NCBI GenBank assembly: GCA_006247105.1
Contig: CM016928.1
Coordinates: forward strand, 682,001-746,000
Length of the DNA stretch: 64,000 bases
Origin: Giardia muris
Taxonomy: Eukaryota > Fornicata > Diplomonadida > Hexamitidae
Reading direction: 5' to 3'
Each line of letters begins with the position of its first letter. Positions within the stretch are counted from its first letter, which is position 1. The notes under the pieces are model-generated. The model made no database searches. It saw nothing but the letters and a program-made list of their open reading frames with translations, and was not told where the DNA came from. Of the stretch, positions 18,966-27,748 are shown piece by piece. A program made the position numbers and the translations under genes.

Positions 18966-19060
18966 GTCTACCCACTCCTTTGCTGGGCTCCAAAGAACCA
19001 ACGAGGTCTGTAAGCTTCCTCTCAGTGGAATAGACCGTATCGCGCACCTTCTGGAACGTC

Positions 19061-19732
19061 CTAAGCATCCTCGCGTTCGAATCTTCGAGCTCCATCCGCA
19101 TCCTCGTGAGCACCCTGAGTACGGTCCCGGGTCGAGCTCGTGATCCCCGCCCCGAGATTCCAAGGGACCCCAAGACCCCTGGGAACAGCTGTGTGGGCCT
19201 GGAAGGACCGATGACCTCCAAGGGATTCTTCTCCCAAACGACCCCAATGCCAGTGGTAGCCTTCGAGGCATTCTGAGCAAGTGGTGGCATCTTTGCAGGC
19301 CTTGCAGGTCTTGTCGGTCGTGTTGGGGAAGTAGCTGTCGAGGCACTTCGAGCACGTCCCGCAGCTCTCGACTCCACCTGTCGAGTTGTCACTGCAGAGG
19401 TAGAGCTTCCCGTCCTTGACGAACACCCCCTCTATCTTATCGGCCTTTGCTGTACACTGACCACTGGCAGCTGTCTGGCAGAGCTTACTCCCAGGGGCCT
19501 TGGTCTGGTCATAACAGCCTCCCTCGAACAGGAAGTAGTTCCCCGTTCCACATCCTGTACAGACACCATCGGCACAAGTAGCACCCGTGACAGCAGTAGT
19601 CGCCCCACACTTCCCATTGATCGGGGCCTCACCCGTCTCACTGCACTTCTTGCAGAACGTCCCCTCAACCCCTGGGATGGTGAAGGTCGAACCATCTGCA
19701 CACGCCCCCGCATCTCGAGCTTTCACCTCCAT
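19061..19732 (-). pseudogene. Truncated VSP-like cysteine-rich protein
   Basis: From the ATG at 19732 about 165 residues read as good VSP-like sequence with six CxxC motifs (CKKC, CTGC, CGTC, CSKC, CKAC, CSEC) and a Gly-rich 'GNYFLFEGGCYD'. At about 19235 the Cys pattern stops after 'ECLEGYHWHWG' and the remaining 58 residues are unrelated, pointing to a breakpoint or frameshift there. No signal peptide precedes the first Cys block and no transmembrane helix or CRGKA-like tail is present, so both ends of a surface protein are missing. The frame is open upstream to a stop at 19832-19834 but without a secretory leader. A better-preserved relative of the remnant at 12290-13100. Confidence 0.7.
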
Positions 19733-19846
19733 CGAGTCCTCGAGGACGTCGATCTCTGGTGCTGCTCTCCCGGAGGAGCGGTCGATCGTCCCGAGTACTG
19801 CACTGGGATAGATGTAGTGGGGACGTCTGGGCTATGGGAGTGATTG

Positions 19847-20243
19847 GATATGAGTTGTGCACTGGGAGACTTTTCTTTCTTGGTAGGACTGCTCTCGTCG
19901 AGAGAGACCGCCCGGTGATTAGGGAACAGTTTTAGATGGGTAAACCATGAGTATCGCTCACATTACCCTATGATAACAATGACTGCGCTTCTATCTTATC
20001 TCACAGCTACCTTGGAACTAGGGGCGCTGAAATGTTATAGAACTACACGAGGAACAGCTGGGGATGATGGGATCTGCACCTTTTACCACATATTCCTTTA
20101 GAGAAGAGAAGGTGAAGACAAGGAAGACGCAAAGGCGTTATGGGTCAGTACATGCGGAAATGCCCCCTCACAGCCGGTGTTGCTTTACTATGAAGACGGT
20201 TATCTCTAGGACGTGGTAGAAGTTCGGGTAGGACCGAAAAGTT
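19847..20243. other. Intergenic region, more AT-rich
   Basis: About 400 bp separating the VSP-like remnant from the pseudokinase gene. It is clearly more AT-rich than the 16.5-19.8 kb block and has no open frame of note. A structured RNA could hide here but I find no tRNA arms or convincing snoRNA boxes. The last 10 bases (CCGAAAAGTT) are the initiator of the next gene. Confidence 0.45.
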
Positions 20244-23200
20244 ATGGGATTTACGGTCCTGACAGCCCTATCAAAGCATGCCGAGCTTGTGCGCTGTGTA
20301 GAGTCGCGGAGGCTCTACCGACGGTATATCTTCTCTGTCGCAGAGTTTACCGAGTGTTACGCATCGTATTTTGTCCAAGCCCTCACTTCACTTATGCACT
20401 TACCACACCGACACATCGCTCGGATTTACTCGGTCGAGTACACAACACAGGCAGTCGTGGTCGTCGCAGAGGCGGTGGGCGAGACACTCGCACTACATAC
20501 CCGACGCGCTTTAGAAGAAGCGGTTCCCTTACCTCCACATCGGGTCCGCGATGCCCTTTACCAGTTACTCGGGGTACATGCTTTCCTGAACACTCAGGTA
20601 AGCCTCACTCCAGCGATCTTCCGATACGTTTTCTTCGACACCGGGTGCATCTCTGTGGCTGGCCATGGGGTCGTGAAGGTCGACATTGTGGAAGCCCTCT
20701 TTAATATGTGCCGCCTCTATCAGGGCGCACCGGTCGTTATGGATCGGCTTGAGTTACAGCTTCCGGCACCAGTCAGTATGACTTCAGATGCTACTGCGGA
20801 CGTTGCTAGTCTGTTGGTTTCGAACATTGTCCGTGTGGGGGCGGTCCTTCTTCACGCCCATCTCCGTTCAGCTGATGTTGAGCCTCAATTGGATAGGATA
20901 TTGAACCAGCCCGTTGCACATGATATAGCAGGGCTGCTAGGAGTACCTCTTTCTGTTATGGACACTCCAGCCAGTCTGCTTAGTAAGTTACAGCACTCAT
21001 CCTACTACATCTCTCTTGGGGAACGTCTCCAAGCTCCCCTGCTAGGAAATACTACACGGCTCATGATAGCCGCTGGTACCGGAGATCTTGATGGTGTCCG
21101 TGAGTTCATACACCAGGCCGGAGTAACGGCGCCTGATGGGTGGACGGCCTTGATGCTCGCTGTGGCTGGACGTCAGACGGAAGCAGCACTTCTCCTCGTC
21201 GAAGCTGAGGCTTGCTATAAGACGAAGGAAGGAATATATGCGTCGCGGATAGCTCTTGAACTCGGTTTAGCCGTGATCCTGGGGGCTCTCTACGAGTTTG
21301 AGGCCAGCCTTCTCGCCGCAGATGGCTACACAAATTATATGGTCCACGCTTCTCTCAATGATCTTGAGGGGCTTAAAGGTGCACTTGGGGGCAGAGATCT
21401 TGATGTCGAGCTATCCGCCACAAGTGCCACTGGGAACACGGTGATTCAATATGCGATCCTCGGTAGGGCATATTCGTGTGTTGAATATCTCCTCCCATAC
21501 TATCTCCGCCAGTCCGAAGCGACACGTCAAGGACTCCTTAGCCTTGCGATATCCGTTGGGGATGCATATACTCTCTATCTCTTCGAGCCATACTTGCGGT
21601 TCTTCACCTTTGCTGATGGAAAGACCCTACTTATGCGGTACCTAGAGTCGCCTCGAGCAGATCCTCAGGTCACTCGAGCTCTCGCGAGTGGGAATGTTGG
21701 GCAGCGCACCGTGGATGCGCATACCGCAGCCTATTATGGCTTCGTTACTGGGAATTGGGCTGCCCTTCAACCTCTTCTGGGCGACCTTCGGGAACAGAGT
21801 TCATTGCGCGAGCTGGGCGTCACTAGCCTGATGATTGCCATTCTCGAAGGAGATCGAGACGCCTTCAAGCGGTATTTACCCCTTGAGGCGGGGGCGGTTG
21901 CTGCCAATGGGATCACTAGCTTAATGCTTGCAGCAGCTCTGGATTATGACGATATGATCGCTGCGCTTCTGGAGAGAGAAGGGAGGTGTTTCGATGCTAC
22001 TGGGCATAGCGCATTTATGCACTGGATCCTTAATAAAGCACGGTCCAGAAATTGCGCAGATCCAATGCAGAGTCGTTCCTTCCAGCTCCTCTCGCGAGTA
22101 GAAGGTTCCATTACTAATAATGCTGGTGTCACACCGCTCATGTTCGCAGCAGGCATTGACGAGGCTGCGGCGATTGTCGAAACTCTTTCAAAGCATATTT
22201 ATTCCTTTGCGACGGATAAGAGGGGTAGGACTGCGCTCATGTATGCCGCCAGTGGCGGCTGTCATAGTTCTGTCCGCATTCTTGGACCGATTGAGTGTGG
22301 GTACGCCGCGCACAACGGCGAGCGCGCACTTGAAATAGTCGAGCGGCATCTTGCGGAAGATCAGCCATATCGTAGCCTCAATTTTAGAGTTATCCACGAC
22401 TGGCTCTGTAAGTGGGAAACCTTTACGCGGGATGAGGGGGGTAACACACCTCTACACCTGGCAGCACTTGGGGGAGACCTAGTTGAGCTCCGTAAGCATT
22501 TGCATCTCCGCGGATGCGTGAATGCAGATGGGAATACTGCCCTGCTCTTGGCTCTCACGGCTGGGCACACTGACTTTCTTGAAGACCTCATTATGGAGGT
22601 TGGCCGCCGAAATGGGGTACAGGTTTATGCCGCAAAGGTCTGTCTCTTGCGCGGGTACACGACTGCGCTCCGTCGCCTTGCACCGCTCGAGCAGGCGTTA
22701 CTTCAGGAGGACCGGGTCACCCCCCTTATGCTCGCAGCATGCTACGGAGATCTGGAGCAGCTTGAAAGGCATCGAGACCTCCTGAAGAAGACGACGACCG
22801 GGGGTGTTACAGCCCTAATGCTCGCCGCAGCCCACCACCAGGTGGAGGCGGCGCGAGAGCTTCTTCCGGAGGCGCGCATTGTCGCCATCAATATGGGGAC
22901 CGCCTTGATGACTGCCTGTGAGCGAAAGGCCTACGAAGTTGCGCAGCTTCTGCTCCCACTGGAGGCTCGCCTAACCGATCATTACGGACTCACCGCGCTG
23001 CAACGGGCGGCGCGTAGCGGGAATGTGGAGGCCGTACGGCTCTTAGTACCCGCGGAACAAGGAGGATTATGCCATCAACCAATAACGATCCGGAGTAAGA
23101 CGTACCAGGGCGTTACGGCTCTCATGCTAGCTGCATTCCACGGCCATCGGAGCGTGGCACGGCTCCTCCTGGCCGAACTCGGGCTTCAGACGGATGAGGG

Positions 23201-23579
23201 TTATACGGCTTTGATGTTTGCGGTCCTTGGTCGGCACCGGGGGTGTGTCAAGCTCCTTGTCGATCCTCCGGACCTTAAGGGAGAGATTCGGATGACGACG
23301 AGGAAAGGGCGTACGGCCCTTATGCTCGCCGCTCACAAAGGATACCTGGACGCCTTTGAGCACCTCTCTGAAGAAGTGGGGATGCGAAGCATCTATGGCT
23401 GGTCGGCCCTTGTCCACGCTGCAGCGTGCGGTTGCGATGAGGCGATAATCTGGCTCGCCCCTCACGAAGCCCAAGCAAATGGGCGACGTGCCCTCGAGGA
23501 GCTCGACAAGATCGAGGAGCAGACTGGCCTTCGACATGACGCAGCTCGTGCCGGGATCGTCCGTCACCTCCTTCGTTAG
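20244..23579 (+). CDS. NEK-like pseudokinase fused to ankyrin repeats
   Basis: An 1111-residue protein. Residues about 1-265 have kinase-like layout (Arg-rich beta strands, 'LMHLPHRHIARIYSVEY' like the alphaC-beta4 junction of NEK kinases, a hinge 'VVVVAEAVGETL', an alphaE 'VRDALYQLLGVHAFL'). They lack the beta3 lysine, the HRD catalytic loop and the DFG motif; where DFG should be the chain reads VAGHG. It should be catalytically dead. Residues about 275-1110 hold some two dozen ankyrin units of the TALMLAA type, several degenerate. NEK-ankyrin fusions, many inactive, are a large family in Giardia and are thought to act on cytoskeleton and cell cycle as scaffolds. The start follows GAAAAGTT. 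The TAG stop shares its last base with the poly(A) signal of the convergent mini-gene. Confidence 0.88.
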   Translation: MGFTVLTALSKHAELVRCVESRRLYRRYIFSVAEFTECYASYFVQALTSLMHLPHRHIARIYSVEYTTQAVVVVAEAVGETLALHTRRALEEAVPLPPHRVRDALYQLLGVHAFLNTQVSLTPAIFRYVFFDTGCISVAGHGVVKVDIVEALFNMCRLYQGAPVVMDRLELQLPAPVSMTSDATADVASLLVSNIVRVGAVLLHAHLRSADVEPQLDRILNQPVAHDIAGLLGVPLSVMDTPASLLSKLQHSSYYISLGERLQAPLLGNTTRLMIAAGTGDLDGVREFIHQAGVTAPDGWTALMLAVAGRQTEAALLLVEAEACYKTKEGIYASRIALELGLAVILGALYEFEASLLAADGYTNYMVHASLNDLEGLKGALGGRDLDVELSATSATGNTVIQYAILGRAYSCVEYLLPYYLRQSEATRQGLLSLAISVGDAYTLYLFEPYLRFFTFADGKTLLMRYLESPRADPQVTRALASGNVGQRTVDAHTAAYYGFVTGNWAALQPLLGDLREQSSLRELGVTSLMIAILEGDRDAFKRYLPLEAGAVAANGITSLMLAAALDYDDMIAALLEREGRCFDATGHSAFMHWILNKARSRNCADPMQSRSFQLLSRVEGSITNNAGVTPLMFAAGIDEAAAIVETLSKHIYSFATDKRGRTALMYAASGGCHSSVRILGPIECGYAAHNGERALEIVERHLAEDQPYRSLNFRVIHDWLCKWETFTRDEGGNTPLHLAALGGDLVELRKHLHLRGCVNADGNTALLLALTAGHTDFLEDLIMEVGRRNGVQVYAAKVCLLRGYTTALRRLAPLEQALLQEDRVTPLMLAACYGDLEQLERHRDLLKKTTTGGVTALMLAAAHHQVEAARELLPEARIVAINMGTALMTACERKAYEVAQLLLPLEARLTDHYGLTALQRAARSGNVEAVRLLVPAEQGGLCHQPITIRSKTYQGVTALMLAAFHGHRSVARLLLAELGLQTDEGYTALMFAVLGRHRGCVKLLVDPPDLKGEIRMTTRKGRTALMLAAHKGYLDAFEHLSEEVGMRSIYGWSALVHAAACGCDEAIIWLAPHEAQANGRRALEELDKIEEQTGLRHDAARAGIVRHLLR

Positions 23580-23585
23580 TTTACT
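23579..23585 (-). terminator. AGTAAAC polyadenylation signal
   Basis: A perfect AGTRAAY match on the minus strand, immediately after the TGA of the mini-ORF and sharing one base with the TAG of the plus-strand pseudokinase gene. Confidence 0.65.
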
Positions 23586-23702
23586 TCACTTCCGCGACCG
23601 CGAAGGGGTGCGGCGAGACGGCTGGTCACCTTTGCGGCGCTGTAACTCCTTGTACTCGGCCTCTGTGAGGACGATGACGAATTCCTGTGGACGGCCCGAC
23701 AT
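23586..23702 (-). CDS. 38-residue mini-ORF with its own polyadenylation signal
   Basis: ATG at 23702 to TGA at 23586 gives 38 residues: an N-terminal 'EFVIVLTEAEYKELQRRKG' helix/strand segment and a basic Ser/Arg tail. AGTAAAC follows directly after the TGA, and the DNA before the ATG is AT-rich (TTCAAAATTCC), so it has both gene ends expected in Giardia. The same frame runs upstream to 24041, but that would overlap the REX gene. I do not recognise it; it could also be the last exon of a split gene. Confidence 0.45.
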   Translation of the reverse strand: MSGRPQEFVIVLTEAEYKELQRRKGDQPSRRTPSRSRK

Positions 23703-23768
23703 GCGAGACGAATGGAATTTTGAAGCATCTGATCGAGTAAAGACGACTCCCTGTAGGAAAAACAAGGG

Positions 23769-25457
23769 ATGACGGACGCGAAGGAGAGCAAAGCCGAGAA
23801 GCGCGCGAAGGGCTTGCTTCGCCAGCTCCGAGATGCGGATGACAAGTCCGAGGTCCTCCGAGCGGCGTTCTGGACGACTCTCGAGGAGGTAGATGAGAGG
23901 ACGCGTCAGCGTCTGTCGGCACGTTACAAGCAGGAAGTCACCCACCCCGTCTTGGTTCAGCCGCTCTCTATTGCCGGTACAGGGGCATGTACTCCGGGAT
24001 CTGTCAGAGAATCGATCATGCGTTGCCTCTCCTTCAAGCATCCTGGCCGAGCGAAGAGCTTTCTCACACTCCAGAACGAGTTCTCATGTTCGGGTGTACT
24101 TTTCGCAGAACTCGTTGGAGATACTAGGATCTCATATAAGGAGGCCTTGCAGCGTCGCTTTACGGCCATAAGCTTATCCCAAGCGCGGGCGTCGAACCCA
24201 GCGCTCTTCGCCACGAGGGTCCTCGAGGATGATGGACGAAATACGACTATGCCTGTGAGTAGTCCGGTAGATCTTCTGCTGGTGGAACGACAGCTAGGGT
24301 TGCAGGGGATCACCTTCCCTCAGCAACTGGTTGACACACTTGCTAAACAGTGGAACGGGACTCTGCTCGCTCTTGACTGTGAGATGGTATCGACGGAGAC
24401 AGATAGCAACAGTCTTGCTCGTGCGACAGTTTTGAGGTTGGATACACCACGGGCGAGAAGCCCGCAGCTGGGGAAGACCATCTACACCCTTGCGTACGAT
24501 GCGCTCATCCAATTGGAAGAGGGAGAGAAAATTATCGACTACAAGACGAAATATTCGGGGATTACGGAAGAGCTCCTTACACGGGCAACGAACCGGCGAC
24601 GGAAGCACCAGATGCGTCGTGATATCCTCAAGCTTATCGCCCCCAGACGGTTGCATCCCTGTTTCCATGCTGATGAACCTCCCGAGACGTTTGAGTCCTT
24701 ATCCAAAGGTGATATCCCATCTCTTCCGATCCTCGTCGGGCACTCCATCAACAACGATCTGCGCGCACTTGGGCTTCGATACCCTCTCGTGATTGACACG
24801 GCCATACTGTATCAGTTTTCCTCCTTCACTCCACGACTAGCAGACCTCGCCTCCTCGCGGCTGAGTCGAGCCATTCAGCAAGCAGATAGCGGTCATGATA
24901 GCAAGGAGGATGCGGAGGCCTGCATGGACCTTGTTCTCCTTCGATTGCTACAAGGTGGAGTCAACATTAATAGCCTCGTCCCGTCGGATACACTATCTGA
25001 GGTGGGAGTGATCCAACATGTCAAGCACCTTACCGCTTGTGCTGACCAAGGCCAAGGAAAGGGTGTGACACAACCCGTATCGCTATCGGAACTGATTCAT
25101 CTATACAACACTGAGAAAGGGGAGTACATTGCGCAGTATTATGCGTGTGATATCAAGCGCGCCTCTTTTAAGCTCTCAACGCACTATGAGGACCTTCCTT
25201 TTGAGGATGGAGAGCCTCCATTGAAACTCCAAGATGATGCTCCCCTTTCGCTCGTTGCGGTCGCCCGGCAGATGAAAAAGCTTCCACACCATCGGAAGAA
25301 GCTCGTGGTCGCCCGAACGCAGCTTTCAGAGACAACCGATTGTGTCCTACTCCTCCAAAGGGTGCGGGAGGCGTTGCCTCACAATAGCCTGGTCATTGCC
25401 GTCGTCTCCGCTGCAGAGACGACAATCGTCGCGGCCGTCGCAACGCCGCAGAAATAA
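23769..25457 (+). CDS. REX-type DEDDh 3'-5' RNA exonuclease
   Basis: A 562-residue protein. The exonuclease domain (about residues 195-405) shows the three Exo motifs of the DEDDh family: 'LLALDCEMV' (Exo I, Asp and Glu), 'VGHSINNDLRALGL' (Exo II Asp) and 'HDSKEDAEACMDLVLLRL' (Exo III His and Asp). LDCEM and GHSxxNDL are typical of the REX1/REX3/REXO family, which trims 5S rRNA, tRNA, snRNA and other precursors. The N-terminal 190 residues and the C-terminal 150 have no clear domain; the tail may bind RNA. The start follows GGAAAAACAAGGG. Its TAA is 2 bp from the ATG of the lipase gene. Confidence 0.88.
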   Translation: MTDAKESKAEKRAKGLLRQLRDADDKSEVLRAAFWTTLEEVDERTRQRLSARYKQEVTHPVLVQPLSIAGTGACTPGSVRESIMRCLSFKHPGRAKSFLTLQNEFSCSGVLFAELVGDTRISYKEALQRRFTAISLSQARASNPALFATRVLEDDGRNTTMPVSSPVDLLLVERQLGLQGITFPQQLVDTLAKQWNGTLLALDCEMVSTETDSNSLARATVLRLDTPRARSPQLGKTIYTLAYDALIQLEEGEKIIDYKTKYSGITEELLTRATNRRRKHQMRRDILKLIAPRRLHPCFHADEPPETFESLSKGDIPSLPILVGHSINNDLRALGLRYPLVIDTAILYQFSSFTPRLADLASSRLSRAIQQADSGHDSKEDAEACMDLVLLRLLQGGVNINSLVPSDTLSEVGVIQHVKHLTACADQGQGKGVTQPVSLSELIHLYNTEKGEYIAQYYACDIKRASFKLSTHYEDLPFEDGEPPLKLQDDAPLSLVAVARQMKKLPHHRKKLVVARTQLSETTDCVLLLQRVREALPHNSLVIAVVSAAETTIVAAVATPQK

Positions 25458-25459
25458 AG

Positions 25460-27748
25460 ATGGACCAATTAACGTCATTGACGGATGCGATGCGCGCGGT
25501 GCGGATAGCGTTTCAGCAGTTCAAGGAGGTGCGATCGGAGACGCACCGGAACAGACTTCTGCTTCTCAAGCGGATGGGTGCAGATCGAGTGCAAGGGTTT
25601 CCGAATCGGTTATCGCCCGAGGAATACCCGACTCTATCCGCCCCGGGCTTCGTCGCCGAGCTCCTACGGTATTGCCGAGCGGCCTATGCCGTCTATGGCT
25701 CGTACGAGACCAGGTATACGATGAATCATACGGACTGGCAATTACCTTCTTTTAACTCTGGGTTGATTCGGAAGCAAGCGCGAAGGTATTATAAGGCCCG
25801 GGACCGGTTATTTGGGCGGTCTCTCGAGGGTATCCGGGCACGGAACTTATATGAGTTGAAGGTCTTCGCGGCTTCCGTATCCGTAGACCCTCAGGATGTC
25901 ATTCAGTTTACCACTGCTGCGAAGTATTTCATGCCATGTACAGCCGTCTACCTTGACCATCGGAGCTATGAGATCGTCGTCGCTGTCCGAGGTAGTTACG
26001 CATTTGCGGACTTCGTAACCGACTTGTTCTGCGTTCCGACAGTATTCCAGTCGCCTCCAGAACGCTTCGAGATGCTTATCAAGGAGTCTGCACGGAACGC
26101 CTTCATTCTGGACTTGGATGCCGAAAGCATGGTCTCCTGCTCGACAAAAGGAATCGATAAGCTCGCAAGAAAGTCGACAAACTATGTGACTTCTCAGGAC
26201 ATTAAGAAGAAGACCGCCAGGTGGCGGCGTTCAAAGGATCCGATCCTTACTCCTCAATATGGTGGAACTCGCGAGCGTAATGCCGAGGTTGAGAAGTTCA
26301 TTCGCGCTAACTCTTTGTCCAGTCTAGTCTCGGAACAATTATATTCAAGTAGTCCGACATCTCAAAGGAGTCCTCCAGATGATATCGTTGACGCTTCGAA
26401 GGCAAAAAGGTCCCGGAAGCGAGTGCGCCTTCAATCAGATGACATCTTGATCCACCCTGTGACACAGGACACAAAATACTTCGGACACGCGGGGATCTAT
26501 GCTGCAGCTACCTACGTCTACCACGATACCCACACACTTCTTCTTGACTACTTGGCACGATACCCCAATTACTATCTGACTTTCACGGGGCACTCGCTAG
26601 GAGGCGCCGTAGCAGCCCTACTGGGGTGGTTCTGGATCAATCTTATTCCTCGAGAGCGTATCCGAGTAATTTCGTTCTCAGGTCCTCCCTGTGCCAGCCC
26701 AGCCCTTAACAAGCTCTTTCAGGACAATGGCTTCATTAACATCTCCTTACAGAACGAATTCGGGCCACGCATCGGGTCTCGTAACGTCCTTTTCGCATTC
26801 CGTCGTCTTGGGCTACTTTCGGAGATCCTTCGTCGAAAACAAGTCAACCAGACCATCAAAAGCACGCGTCTCGTACGTAGAGCCGAGACCTTCTTCGACA
26901 TCTCACAACAACACTTCGCAACGGACGTCCAAGTATACCCTGCGGCTCAGAAGCGTCAATCGCAGACGCACTTCTGCACCCTCAACGCTAGTCCAGTTAT
27001 GACAAATCCTGGGACGTTATTAGTAATGAAGAAAGTAAGCAAGAAGAATACTCCCACACAATTAAGAGATGTAGAGGTGAAACCAGCTAGGAGAAAGGGA
27101 ACTATCGGGGAGGAGGCGGAAGATGGCCCACGGCTTCATAGGAACGAGGGTAGAGCGGTTGATGGGCTTTCTTCATCCATTTCGGAATGTTGTGATGATG
27201 ATATGGACCCTGATTCCATTGCCATCAAGATTGCACAGATGGCGAGCTTTGAAGAGAGCCAAACGGACACGGAGGAGTCGGACGAGGAGTGGAACATTGA
27301 CCCTATAGTGTTGCAGCGATTTCGCGACCTTTACGATTCCCAACTCGTTGAGCTTGGACGAATGGACGATAAGATCCTCACCTGGGAGTACACTCAATAC
27401 CGGCTCAACTATGTCTGCCCCGCCTTTGACCTCGAGATCTTCCCTCCAGGAACTCAATATGTTATTTCTTTCACGTTTGGAAACGATGTCATTTCCTTTA
27501 AGGAGCTAAGGGAGCGGAATCAACGTGAGGGGGTCCCGCAGCGGCCTGCCTTACGCTTGTTCCAGGCTCCCCTGTACGCCTTTGATGAGTTACTCTTTAA
27601 TCGGGAGATGTTTGCGCACCACCTCCTAATCTATCAGGGGATCCTTCTTTTGCAGTACAACCTTCATGGTAGGTTCCCCGACCCCCCATGGGATGCGACA
27701 ATTGGAGAGGGCGCCTGCTGGGGAGATCCCCCACAGACTCAAAAATGA
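25460..27748 (+). CDS. Class 3 lipase-like alpha/beta hydrolase
   Basis: A 762-residue protein. 'YLTFTGHSLGGAVAALLGWF' (about residues 373-392) is the lipase_3 nucleophile elbow with Ser in GHSLGG. A preceding strand 'VVAVRGSYAFADFVTDL' is the oxyanion-hole strand, and 'IRVISFSGPPCASP' is the following beta strand. The acid and His of the triad cannot be placed with certainty. It probably hydrolyses glycero- or phospholipids, at a membrane surface or inside the cell; no signal peptide is seen. An insert of about 110 basic/polar residues lies between the oxyanion strand and the elbow, and the C-terminal 300 residues are not recognised. The ATG comes 2 bp after the previous stop, and the TGA overlaps the next ATG as ATGA. 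Confidence 0.85.
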   Translation: MDQLTSLTDAMRAVRIAFQQFKEVRSETHRNRLLLLKRMGADRVQGFPNRLSPEEYPTLSAPGFVAELLRYCRAAYAVYGSYETRYTMNHTDWQLPSFNSGLIRKQARRYYKARDRLFGRSLEGIRARNLYELKVFAASVSVDPQDVIQFTTAAKYFMPCTAVYLDHRSYEIVVAVRGSYAFADFVTDLFCVPTVFQSPPERFEMLIKESARNAFILDLDAESMVSCSTKGIDKLARKSTNYVTSQDIKKKTARWRRSKDPILTPQYGGTRERNAEVEKFIRANSLSSLVSEQLYSSSPTSQRSPPDDIVDASKAKRSRKRVRLQSDDILIHPVTQDTKYFGHAGIYAAATYVYHDTHTLLLDYLARYPNYYLTFTGHSLGGAVAALLGWFWINLIPRERIRVISFSGPPCASPALNKLFQDNGFINISLQNEFGPRIGSRNVLFAFRRLGLLSEILRRKQVNQTIKSTRLVRRAETFFDISQQHFATDVQVYPAAQKRQSQTHFCTLNASPVMTNPGTLLVMKKVSKKNTPTQLRDVEVKPARRKGTIGEEAEDGPRLHRNEGRAVDGLSSSISECCDDDMDPDSIAIKIAQMASFEESQTDTEESDEEWNIDPIVLQRFRDLYDSQLVELGRMDDKILTWEYTQYRLNYVCPAFDLEIFPPGTQYVISFTFGNDVISFKELRERNQREGVPQRPALRLFQAPLYAFDELLFNREMFAHHLLIYQGILLLQYNLHGRFPDPPWDATIGEGACWGDPPQTQK

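Noticed and set aside
19070..19090. GTTCGAATC string resembling a tRNA T-loop
   Set aside because: The flanking bases do not form a T-stem and no acceptor, D or anticodon arms are present; it lies in a decayed VSP-like gene.
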